Of a stretch of DNA of 13,012 nt, positions 1-5,789 are shown in pieces (within the stretch, counting starts at the first letter, position 1; the number at the start of each line of letters is the position of its first letter). Location: positions 1-13,012 of the forward strand of contig QGUZ01000127.1 in the NCBI GenBank assembly GCA_003242605.1, in the 5' to 3' direction. The DNA is from Actinomycetota bacterium. Lineage in GTDB: Bacteria > Actinomycetota > Actinomycetes > Streptosporangiales > Streptosporangiaceae. A program made the translations under genes and the position numbers. The notes below the pieces were generated by a model that was not told where the DNA came from, ran no database searches, and saw only the letters and a program-made list of their open reading frames with translations.

Positions 1-381
1 GATCCTGACCGCCTTGTCCAGGTCGGTGGTGTTGAGGTCGGGCAGCTTGATCGTGGCCACCTCCTTGAGCTGGGCGGTGGTCACGACCCCGGCGCCCTCG
101 CGCCCCGGCCTGGCCGCGCCCTTGTCGAGGCCCGCCACCTTGCGGATGAGCGACGCCGTCGTCGGCTGCTTGATCGCCAGATCGAACGACCGGTCCTCGT
201 AGACCGTGATCACGGCCGGGACCGTGAAGCCGCGCCGATCCGCCGTGAGCGCGTTGTAGCGCTTGCAGAACTCCATCAGGTTGATGCCGAGCGGGCCGAG
301 GTCCTTGCCGACGGTCGCCGGACCCGCCTCACCGGCCGATATGTGCAGGGTGACGACCCTGACCACCGTTTTCTTCGCCAT
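1..381 (-). CDS. rplK: Ribosomal protein L11 paralogue (3' end cut by window edge)
   Basis: The 127 visible codons read as an L11-family protein starting MAKKTVVRVVTLHISAGEAG. The N-terminal domain keeps GINLMEFCKRYNALTAD and VITVYEDRSF. The C-terminal rRNA-binding domain keeps the TTAQLKEVATIKLPDLN block. Usual L11 is about 141-145 residues, so only some 15 residues are missing. L11 normally binds 23S rRNA in the GTPase-associated centre. Canonical actinobacterial rplK sits in secE-nusG-rplK-rplA; this copy is instead divergent from a MerR gene, so I call it a paralogue. Aligned by hand to E. coli L11, Pro22-Pro23 become a single Thr23 with one residue deleted, and Pro26 becomes Lys26. These prolines form the thiostrepton-contact face. 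Lys3 and the Lys after EFC are kept. There is no clear Shine-Dalgarno; the predicted transcript starts close to the ATG, so the mRNA may be leaderless. The family is certain; the special role is inferred. Confidence 0.93.
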   Translation of the reverse strand, partial: MAKKTVVRVVTLHISAGEAGPATVGKDLGPLGINLMEFCKRYNALTADRRGFTVPAVITVYEDRSFDLAIKQPTTASLIRKVAGLDKGAARPGREGAGVVTTAQLKEVATIKLPDLNTTDLDKAVRI

Positions 382-388
382 GGCGGCC

Positions 389-419
389 ACGCTAAAGTCT
401 CCAGTTACTGGAGACTCAA
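389..419 (-). promoter_or_regulatory. MerR-type promoter of the L11 paralogue
   Basis: On the minus strand, TTGAGT (414-419) serves as the -35 box and TAGCGT (389-394, matching TANNNT) as the -10 box. The spacer (395-413) is exactly 19 bp instead of 17, and the inverted repeat at 396-416 lies over it. A 19-bp spacer with an operator inside it is the hallmark of promoters that MerR activators untwist when bound to ligand. The start site would fall within a few bases of the L11 ATG at 381. Confidence 0.75.
396..416. promoter_or_regulatory. MerR operator, perfect 9-3-9 inverted repeat
   Basis: The left arm AGTCTCCAG and right arm CTGGAGACT are perfect reverse complements separated by TTA. The repeat sits between two divergent genes and ends 3 bp before the MerR start codon. 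The GGAG at 410-413 in the right arm is also a well-placed Shine-Dalgarno for the MerR GTG at 420 (6-nt spacing). One element therefore carries the operator, the core spacer of the L11 promoter and the MerR ribosome binding site. TAAAGT at 393-398 could be the plus-strand -10, which would give autoregulation. Confidence 0.8.
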
Positions 420-1346
420 GTGGAATATTCGATCGGACAGCTCGCCGAACTCACCGGCATCCCCGTCAAGACCATCCGGTTCTACTCGGACACCGGGGTG
501 CTTCCCGCCCCGGCGCGCACCGCCTCCGGCTACCGCCGCTACACCGACGAGCACCGGGTACGGCTGGAGCTCGTCCGCACGCTGCGGGAGATCGGCCTCG
601 ACCTCGCCACGATCCGCTCGATCAGCGAGAAGAGCGACCTCAAGCAGGTGCTCGCGCTGCACCTGCGGGCGGTGGAGGCGCGGCTCGCCGCGCTGCGCCG
701 GACCCGGGCCGTGCTCCGCGTCGCGCTCGGCAAGGACGCCCCGGACGAGCAGGACCTGCGCAGGCTGCACGCGCTCGGCAAGCTCGGCCCCGCCGAGATG
801 GCCGCGCTCGTCGACGAGTTCATCGACGAGGTGGGCGGCGGCATCCGGGCCCGGCACGAGTGGCTGGCGGCGATGCGCGACGCCATGCTGCCCGAGCTCC
901 CCGAGGAGCCCACCACGGCCCAGCTCGACGCATGGCTGGAACTCGCCGAGCTGTTCGCCGACCCCGGCTTCCGGGAGAACCTGCGCAGGGAGAGCGAGGA
1001 GTACTGGCGCGGTCCGCGCGCCGCGGACGACCTCCGCCGGACCAACGCCGCGGTCGTCGCGGAGGCGCTCGCCGCCGTCGAGGCGGGCATCGCCCCCGGC
1101 TCCCCGCAGGCGCGGCCCGTGCTCGACCGCATCCTGGCGCTGCGCGGCGAGACCCTCGACGACCTGCTGCGCGCCTTCGACGAGCACGACCCCCGCGCCG
1201 AGCGGGTCTGGCGGCTCGTCGCGATCATCCGCGGCCAGGCGTATGACTCCGCCCCGGGCCGGGCCTACGCCTGGATCGAACAGGCAGCCCGGGCGGCCCG
1301 GCGACGCGCGCGCGGCCACCGGCGGGACGCGGCCGGCACCGGGTGA
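420..1346 (+). CDS. MerR-family transcriptional regulator with long helical effector domain
   Basis: This is a 308-residue DNA-binding activator. Residues 1-75 form the MerR winged helix-turn-helix (YSIGQLAELTGIPVKTIRFY, then GYRRY and an REIGLDLATI segment). Residues about 75-105 form the dimerisation helix. Residues about 110-290 are a helical C-terminal domain that I cannot assign. It does not align convincingly by eye to the thiopeptide-binding TipAS domain or the BmrR GyrI-like domain, but the layout (MerR head plus roughly 180-residue ligand domain) is that of drug-sensing members. The protein contains no cysteine, which argues against thiolate metal or redox sensing. The GTG start is chosen because translation begins at the canonical MerR N-terminus and GGAG lies 6 nt upstream. 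Its probable target is the adjacent L11 paralogue promoter, with autoregulation. The family call is firm; the ligand is unknown. Confidence 0.92.
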   Translation: MEYSIGQLAELTGIPVKTIRFYSDTGVLPAPARTASGYRRYTDEHRVRLELVRTLREIGLDLATIRSISEKSDLKQVLALHLRAVEARLAALRRTRAVLRVALGKDAPDEQDLRRLHALGKLGPAEMAALVDEFIDEVGGGIRARHEWLAAMRDAMLPELPEEPTTAQLDAWLELAELFADPGFRENLRRESEEYWRGPRAADDLRRTNAAVVAEALAAVEAGIAPGSPQARPVLDRILALRGETLDDLLRAFDEHDPRAERVWRLVAIIRGQAYDSAPGRAYAWIEQAARAARRRARGHRRDAAGTG

Positions 1347-1347
1347 C

Positions 1348-1369
1348 CCCGCGCGAGATCCGGCGCGGG
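1348..1369 (+). terminator. Hairpin just after the MerR gene
   Basis: CCCGCGC (1348-1354) pairs with GCGCGGG (1363-1369) around an 8-nt loop, starting 1 nt past the stop codon. There is no T-run, which is common for actinobacterial terminators, so a terminator role is plausible but unproven. The remaining intergenic DNA to 1595 has no gene. It contains a small TGTG-N6-CACA repeat at 1494-1507 that could be an operator for the permease operon; I see no convincing -10/-35 pair. Confidence 0.35.
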
Positions 1370-1595
1370 CCGCGCCCACCGGGTGCGGCGGGGATCGCGC
1401 CCGACGTTCCCCGCGCCGGCCCGGCACTGCACGGCTGCCACACGTGGAGCGCCGCCGAAAAGGTCGCCGAGCAGGGACCGCACGGTGCGCGCCTGTGAAT
1501 GTACACATGCAGCCGGTGAAACCTTGGAGCTTCCTCCACTGCACGAATCGGGCAACCGGTGATTTTGTGGCCTCCATCACGCACAGGAGGAAGCC

Positions 1596-3035
1596 ATGCC
1601 CAGCAGTGATCTCCCCCGGTCCGAGACGCCGCGGCACTTCGACGAGCACGGCATCGAGCCGATCCCGGCGGCGTCCCGCGACTCCACCCCCTGGCAGCAG
1701 TTCTGGATCTGGGCCGGGGCGAACATCGCCCCGATCAACTGGGTGCTCGGCGCCCTCGGCATCACGCTCGGGCTCAGCCTGCTCGAGACGCTGGCGGTGA
1801 TCGCCGTCGGCAACCTGGTGGGCTGCGCGGTCTTCGGGGTGTTCAACGTCATCGGGCACCGGACCGGGGTGAACCAGATGGTGCTGGGCCGCGCCGCGTT
1901 CGGCCGGCGCGGCGCGATCGTCCCCGGGGTGGTGCAGGGCCTGCTCGCGATGGGCTGGGTCGGCGTCAACACCTGGGTGGTGCTCGACCTGGTCATCGCG
2001 ATCCTCGCCCAGCTCGGCATCCACGGCGGCCTCGGCCTGAAGTACCTGGTCGCCGGGGTCATCATGGCGGTCCAGCTCGGCCTGGCGCTGTACGGCTTCT
2101 ACGCCATCCGCACCTTCGAGAAGTACACGGTGCCCGCCACCGTGCTCATCATGGCGATCATGACCGTGCTGGCGCTCGCCACCACGGCCCCGGACTGGAC
2201 CTCGGCCACCGCGGTCACCGCGGCCGACAAGCTCACCGCCGTCACCCGGCTGCTCACCGCGATCGGCGTCGGCTGGGGCGTGAGCTGGCTGCCGTACTCG
2301 GCGGACTACAGCCGGTTCGTCCGGGTCCGCACGCCGGGCCGCTCGGTGTTCTGGGCGGCGTTCCTCGGCATGTACCTGCCCACGGTGTGGCTCGCCGCGC
2401 TCGGCGCCTGGCTGGCGAGCGCGGGCGGCGGCAGCGACCCGTCCACGCTGGTGACCGCCACGTTCGGGGTGATGGCGGTGCCGGTGCTGCTGCTGATCAT
2501 GCACGGCCCGGTGGCGACCAACATCCTCAACCTGTACTCCTGCTCGCTCGCCGCGCTCACCGTGGGCATCCGCGCCGCGCGCTGGAAGGTCACCCTGGTC
2601 GCCGGCGCGGTGGCCGCGACGGTGCTGGCGGTGTTCGTGCAGGCCGACGACTTCGCCCGGGCGTTCGACCACTGGATGGTGTCGATCCTGGTGTGGATCT
2701 CGCCGTGGGCGAGCGTCGTGCTCGTGGACTATTTCGTGGTGCGCCGCGGCCGGGTGGACGTGCCCGCGCTCTACCTCGGCGACGCCGGGCCGTACGGGGC
2801 GTGGAACCGGCCCGCGCTGGTCAGCCTCGGCCTCGGCCTGGTGGCGGCGTGGAGCTGGGAGTACGGCATGGTGCCCGCGCTGCAGGGGCCGATCGCCCGC
2901 ATGCTCGGCGGCACCGACTTCTCCTGGCTGTCCGGCGGCCTGGTCGCGGGCGGCCTGTACTGCCTGCTCGCGGCCCGCGCACGGCGCCGCGTGGCCGCCG
3001 CCCCGGTCGAGCCCGCCGCCGAGGTGGCCCGGTGA
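1596..3035 (+). CDS. NCS1-family permease (cytosine/purine/hydantoin type)
   Basis: This is a 479-residue integral membrane transporter with about 12 hydrophobic helices between residues 38 and 460. Family marks are WIWAGANIAPINWVLG in helix 1 (38-53), GWVGVNTW in helix 3 (120-127), SWLPYSADYSRF in helix 6 (230-241), NILNLYS in helix 8 (309-315) and SPWASVVLVDYFVVRRGRVD (369-388). These fit the nucleobase-cation symporter-1 family, where the helix-3 Trp and helix-8 Asn contact the planar substrate in Mhp1. Members import cytosine, purines, allantoin, hydantoins or thiamine, driven by H+ or Na+; the exact substrate cannot be read here. AGGAGG at 1585-1590 with 5-nt spacing fixes the ATG. The stop codon overlaps the asparaginase start by 4 nt, so the two genes are almost certainly one operon and translationally coupled. 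This suggests uptake of an amide- or nitrogen-rich compound followed by deamidation. Confidence 0.9.
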   Translation: MPSSDLPRSETPRHFDEHGIEPIPAASRDSTPWQQFWIWAGANIAPINWVLGALGITLGLSLLETLAVIAVGNLVGCAVFGVFNVIGHRTGVNQMVLGRAAFGRRGAIVPGVVQGLLAMGWVGVNTWVVLDLVIAILAQLGIHGGLGLKYLVAGVIMAVQLGLALYGFYAIRTFEKYTVPATVLIMAIMTVLALATTAPDWTSATAVTAADKLTAVTRLLTAIGVGWGVSWLPYSADYSRFVRVRTPGRSVFWAAFLGMYLPTVWLAALGAWLASAGGGSDPSTLVTATFGVMAVPVLLLIMHGPVATNILNLYSCSLAALTVGIRAARWKVTLVAGAVAATVLAVFVQADDFARAFDHWMVSILVWISPWASVVLVDYFVVRRGRVDVPALYLGDAGPYGAWNRPALVSLGLGLVAAWSWEYGMVPALQGPIARMLGGTDFSWLSGGLVAGGLYCLLAARARRRVAAAPVEPAAEVAR

Positions 3036-4024
3036 CCGCCCCGGTGACCGTGCTCACCACCGGCGGCACGATCGCCTCGCTGCCGGACGCGGCGGGCGGC
3101 GGCGTGCGGGTGGCGGTGCCCGGGGCGGAGCTCGCCGCCGGGTACGGCGGGGCGGTGGCGGTCCGCGAGGTGATGCTGGCGCACAGCTTCAACCTGACCC
3201 GGGCGGACGTGCTCGCCATCGCCGCGGAGGCGCTCGCGGCGGCGGAGACCGGCGGCGTGGTGGTCACCCACGGCACCGACACCATGGAGGAGACCGCCTA
3301 CCTGGTGGACCTGGTGCTGCCGCCCGGGCGCACGGTGGCGTTCACCGGCGCCCAGCGCCACGCCTCCGCGCCGGACGCGGACGGGCCGCGCAACCTCGCC
3401 GACGCGGTGCGGGTCGCCGCCGACCCCGCCTGCCGCGGGCTCGGCTCGGTGATCGTGATGGGCGGCCGCATCCACGCCGCCCGGCACGCGGTGAAGGCGC
3501 ACACGCTCGCCCTCGACGCCTTCGCCTCCCCCGGCGCCGGCCCGCTCGGCGCGGTGGCCGGCGGGCGGGTCCGGCTGGCGGCCCGGCCGGAGCGCCCGCC
3601 CGGCTTCACCCTCGCCGAGCTGCGCGACCTGCCCGCCCGGGTGGACATCGTGCCGGTCTACCTCGACGCCGACGGGGTGCAGGTGGCGGCCTGCCGCCGG
3701 GCGGGGGCGCGCGGTATCGTGCTCGCCGCGCTCGGGACCGGCAACCCCACCCCCGGCGTGCTGCGCGAGGTACGGCGCTGCGTCGACGACGGCATCGTCG
3801 TCGTGGTCGCCTCCCGGTGCGCGGAGGGCCCGGCGGTCCCGGTGTACGGCGCGGGCGGCGGGGCCGACCTCGCCGCGGCGGGCGCGGTGTTCGCCGGGCC
3901 GCTGCCCGCCGCCAAGGCCCGCATCCTGCTCATGGCCGCGCTCGCCGCCGACCCCCGCCCCGAGGCGGTGCGCGCCCGCATCGCCCCGCACCTCGCCCCC
4001 GCGGCCGCGGCGCCCGGCCGCTGA
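3032..4024 (+). CDS. L-asparaginase (cytoplasmic, bacterial asparaginase/glutaminase family)
   Basis: This 330-residue amidohydrolase would turn L-asparagine (or a related amide) into aspartate and ammonia. The first family signature is TTGGTIAS (9-16), with Thr13 as nucleophile. The second is THGTDTMEET (79-88), with Thr82 and Asp83. Lys155 in HAVKAHT matches the lysine of the second catalytic triad, and Ser53 is in the usual substrate region. There is no signal peptide, so the enzyme should be cytoplasmic. The GTG start at 3032 overlaps the permease stop (GTGA) and puts the catalytic threonine at the normal distance from the N-terminus. The length is usual for the family. Pairing with an NCS1 permease, which does not normally carry amino acids, is odd and may mean a non-standard amide substrate. 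Family call is firm; specificity is unknown. Confidence 0.93.
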   Translation: MTAPVTVLTTGGTIASLPDAAGGGVRVAVPGAELAAGYGGAVAVREVMLAHSFNLTRADVLAIAAEALAAAETGGVVVTHGTDTMEETAYLVDLVLPPGRTVAFTGAQRHASAPDADGPRNLADAVRVAADPACRGLGSVIVMGGRIHAARHAVKAHTLALDAFASPGAGPLGAVAGGRVRLAARPERPPGFTLAELRDLPARVDIVPVYLDADGVQVAACRRAGARGIVLAALGTGNPTPGVLREVRRCVDDGIVVVVASRCAEGPAVPVYGAGGGADLAAAGAVFAGPLPAAKARILLMAALAADPRPEAVRARIAPHLAPAAAAPGR

Positions 4025-4026
4025 CC

Positions 4027-4066
4027 CCGGCCCGCCCGCGGCGCGACGAGCGGGCGGGAGGGCCGG
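4027..4066 (+). terminator. Strong GC hairpin after the permease-asparaginase operon
   Basis: CCCGCCCGC (4031-4039) is a perfect 9-bp match to GCGGGCGGG (4050-4058) with a 10-nt loop, starting 7 nt after the asparaginase stop. CCGGCCC (4027-4033) and GGGCCGG (4060-4066) offer an alternative outer pairing. There is no T-run, as is usual for high-GC actinomycete terminators. Confidence 0.6.
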
Positions 4067-4335
4067 TGGTCGCGGACGAAGGCGCCGGCGTTCCGCGGAA
4101 CCCCGCCCCGGCACCGCAAGGCCCGCGACCTGCGGTGACGGCCCCCGGGCGGGCACCCGCCGCCCGCTCCGGCCGCCGGAACCCGACCGGCAGCGCCGCG
4201 GAGGACGGGTTAGCGCGCGAATCGCGGGTAGGTGACCGCGGCGGTCGCGCCGCCGGCACCACACGGGCCGGGCGGGACCGCCGGCCATCGGCCCACCCGG
4301 GCCGCCGTCACCGAGCGACGAAGGGAACGTCCGCC
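4067..4335. other. Intergenic stretch before the haloperoxidase-like gene
   Basis: No gene is supported here. Long reading frames on both strands lack ribosome binding sites and recognisable protein content. A 6-1-6 palindrome (GACCGC-G-GCGGTC, 4234-4246) about 90 bp before the next start could be an operator, but GC-rich DNA produces such repeats often. AAGGGA at 4321-4326 is the Shine-Dalgarno of the next gene. I find no clear -35/-10 pair. Confidence 0.35.
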
Positions 4336-5178
4336 ATGCCGTACGCGACCGTGGGCAGGGAGAACAACGTACCGGTCGAGATCTACTACGAGGACCACGG
4401 CTCCGGCCGGCCGGTCGTGCTCATCCACGGCTACCCGCTGACCGGGGACTCCTGGGAGAAGCAGACCGCGGCGCTGCTCGACGCGGGCTACCGGGTCATC
4501 ACCTACGACCGGCGGGGCTTCGGCCGGTCGAGCCGGCCCACCAGCGGCTACGACTACGACACCTTCACCACGGACCTCACCGCGCTGCTCAACGTGCTCG
4601 ACCTGCGGGACGCGATCCTCGTCGGGTTCTCGATGGGCACCGGCGAGGTGGGCCGCTACCTCGCCACGCAGGGCGCGGACCGGGTCGCCAAGGCCGTCTT
4701 CATCGCGCCGCTCGAGCCGTACCTGCTCAAGACCGAGGACAACCCCACCGGCCTCGACGAGTCGGTGCTCGAGCAGAACAAGGAGGCCGCCGCCAGGGAC
4801 CGGTACGCCTGGTACGAGACCTTCTTCGCGAACTTCTACGACACCGACAGGTTCCTCGGCACGCCGCGGCTGAGCGAGGCCGCCGTGCGCGCGAGCTGGA
4901 ACGTCGCGGTGTCGTCCGCGCCGTACGCGGCCGCGGCCTGCGTGCCGACCTGGTTCACCGACTTCCGCCAGGACGTCGCCAAGATCGCCGAGCTCGGCGT
5001 GCCCACGATGATCATGCAGGGCACCGCCGACCGCATCCTGCCGATCGACGCCACGGGCCGCCCGTTCCACGCCGCGCTGCCGTCCGCGGAGTACGTCGAG
5101 ATCGACGGCGCCCCGCACGGCCTGCTGTGGACCCACGCGGCCGAGGTGAACGAGCGGCTGCTGGCGTTCCTGTCCTAG
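4336..5178 (+). CDS. Alpha/beta hydrolase, cofactor-free haloperoxidase (BPO-A2) type
   Basis: This is a 280-residue cytoplasmic alpha/beta hydrolase. It closely follows the actinomycete bromoperoxidase BPO-A2/chloroperoxidase group as I recall it: YYEDHGSGRPVVLIHGYPL (18-36), YRVITYDRRGFGRSS (52-66), GFSMGTGEV nucleophile elbow (97-105), GTADRILPI (229-237) and GAPHGLLWTH (258-267). The catalytic triad is Ser99, Asp232 and His261. These enzymes need no metal or haem. They form a peracid from an organic acid and hydrogen peroxide, which oxidises halide in vitro. Their natural role is uncertain and may be ester or lactone hydrolysis. ATG is chosen because AAGGGA lies 9 nt upstream and the MPYATVGREN start matches the family. 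It appears to be transcribed alone, between a terminator and the next promoter region. The family call is near certain; the in vivo substrate is unknown. Confidence 0.94.
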   Translation: MPYATVGRENNVPVEIYYEDHGSGRPVVLIHGYPLTGDSWEKQTAALLDAGYRVITYDRRGFGRSSRPTSGYDYDTFTTDLTALLNVLDLRDAILVGFSMGTGEVGRYLATQGADRVAKAVFIAPLEPYLLKTEDNPTGLDESVLEQNKEAAARDRYAWYETFFANFYDTDRFLGTPRLSEAAVRASWNVAVSSAPYAAAACVPTWFTDFRQDVAKIAELGVPTMIMQGTADRILPIDATGRPFHAALPSAEYVEIDGAPHGLLWTHAAEVNERLLAFLS

Positions 5179-5207
5179 CCCGCCCTCGGGAACGGCACGG
5201 CGCGGGC
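5178..5207 (+). terminator. Possible hairpin after the haloperoxidase-like gene
   Basis: GCCCGC (5178-5183) can pair with GCGGGC (5202-5207) across an 18-nt loop that holds further G+C. It overlaps the last base of the stop codon. The stem is short, so this is a weak candidate. Confidence 0.25.
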
Positions 5208-5258
5208 CCATCGCGGCCGCGGCTTGACCGGACGCCGTGACGAACAGGACGAAGCCGG

Positions 5259-5477
5259 TCACGTCGCCACCGACGACGGGAGATCGTCCGCCAGGAGCAC
5301 GACGACGACCGCGACGCCGGCCACGATGCCGACTGCGACGACGGCCGGGACGACGGGCACGACGACTGAGGCCGGCTCGCCGTACCCGGCCCGGTGGGCG
5401 GCGGGGACCGCGAGGGCGGGGTTCCCGCCGCGCCGCCGGAGGACCGGCCGGCCGCGGGCGCCGGCCGCCGTCGGCAC
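5259..5477 (-). CDS. Possible small single-helix membrane protein (uncertain)
   Basis: A 72-codon minus-strand frame starts at a GTG with GAGGA 7 nt upstream. The second half is strongly hydrophobic and valine-rich (residues about 37-66, including VVAVGIVAGVAVVVVLL) and would make one membrane helix. Third codon positions are almost all G or C, as in real genes here, but that is weak evidence in such GC-rich DNA. I recognise no family. The opposite-strand frames are Thr/Ala-rich low-complexity and look less like protein. It could be a real small membrane protein or chance. Confidence 0.25.
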   Translation of the reverse strand: MPTAAGARGRPVLRRRGGNPALAVPAAHRAGYGEPASVVVPVVPAVVAVGIVAGVAVVVVLLADDLPSSVAT

Positions 5478-5639
5478 GGGTCGGTCCTCGGGCCCGTGCG
5501 GAGCGGGCCTCCCCGCGGTCCGGCTACGGCGCGGCCGGCCGGCGTGCGCGGCGGTCGCCGATCACGGCAGGACGGCCGGGCCGCCGGTTCACGGGCGGAC
5601 GTGCGGACCGGCCGATCGGGCCGCCCCTATTACCCGATT

Positions 5640-5672
5640 TGTGATCACAGTAAACGCGAGCCTGGCTAACAT
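5640..5672 (+). promoter_or_regulatory. Promoter/operator region of the mscS unit
   Basis: TAACAT (5667-5672) fits the actinobacterial -10 consensus and lies 9 nt before a GTG, the spacing seen for leaderless transcripts. Upstream is the perfect palindrome TGTGATCACA (5640-5649), which carries both half-sites of a CRP-type box but without the usual 6-bp gap. No standard -35 box is visible at 16-18 bp, so the promoter may need an activator. Confidence 0.4.
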
Positions 5673-5681
5673 GATCGTTAC

Positions 5682-5789
5682 GTGAGTACCAGTGTGGATC
5701 ACGTCGCGCCGACGTCCGCGGCCCGCCGTACCGGGTCGCGTCGGTGCCCGGGCGAGGGGGCGCCGGTGCGCCGCGGGAGGCGCCCATGA
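5682..5789 (+). CDS. Possible leaderless 35-codon upstream ORF of mscS
   Basis: GTG at 5682 lies 9 nt after TAACAT and opens a 35-residue frame (VSTSVDHVAPTSAARRTG..., Arg-rich) ending in TGA at 5787-5789. This overlaps the ATG of the channel gene as ATGA. The peptide matches no family I know. Its interest is the arrangement: a leaderless short ORF whose stop overlaps the next start could couple translation. The overlap could be chance, because the channel gene has its own good ribosome binding site. Confidence 0.3.
   Translation: MSTSVDHVAPTSAARRTGSRRCPGEGAPVRRGRRP

Larger units (their letters stand above)
5208..5681. other. Gene-poor stretch with promoter-like AT-richer end
   Basis: No well-supported gene apart from the weak minus-strand candidate at 5259-5477. 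The last 50 bp (about 5630-5681) drop in GC and hold a perfect 10-bp palindrome TGTGATCACA (5640-5649) and TAACAT (5667-5672), a good TANNNT -10 box. I therefore read the right end as the control region of the downstream mscS unit. Confidence 0.4.

Noticed and set aside
110..1346. Clear TipAS thiopeptide-binding domain in the MerR protein
   Set aside because: A by-eye comparison of the C-terminal region with what I recall of TipAL found no convincing alignment, so the thiopeptide link rests on the L11 changes and the operator layout only.
1494..1507. TGTG-N6-CACA as a confident operator or riboswitch part upstream of the permease
   Set aside because: The arms are only 4 bp, and no riboswitch fold or promoter could be placed around it.
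405..2672. A 755-codon open frame on the minus strand
   Set aside because: It lies antisense to the MerR and permease genes, is His/Arg/Asp-rich low-complexity, and is a shadow of high-GC coding on the other strand.
2771..4288. A 505-codon minus-strand frame opposite the asparaginase gene
   Set aside because: It has Arg/Gly/Pro-rich composition, no domain, and is fully opposite a gene with intact catalytic motifs.
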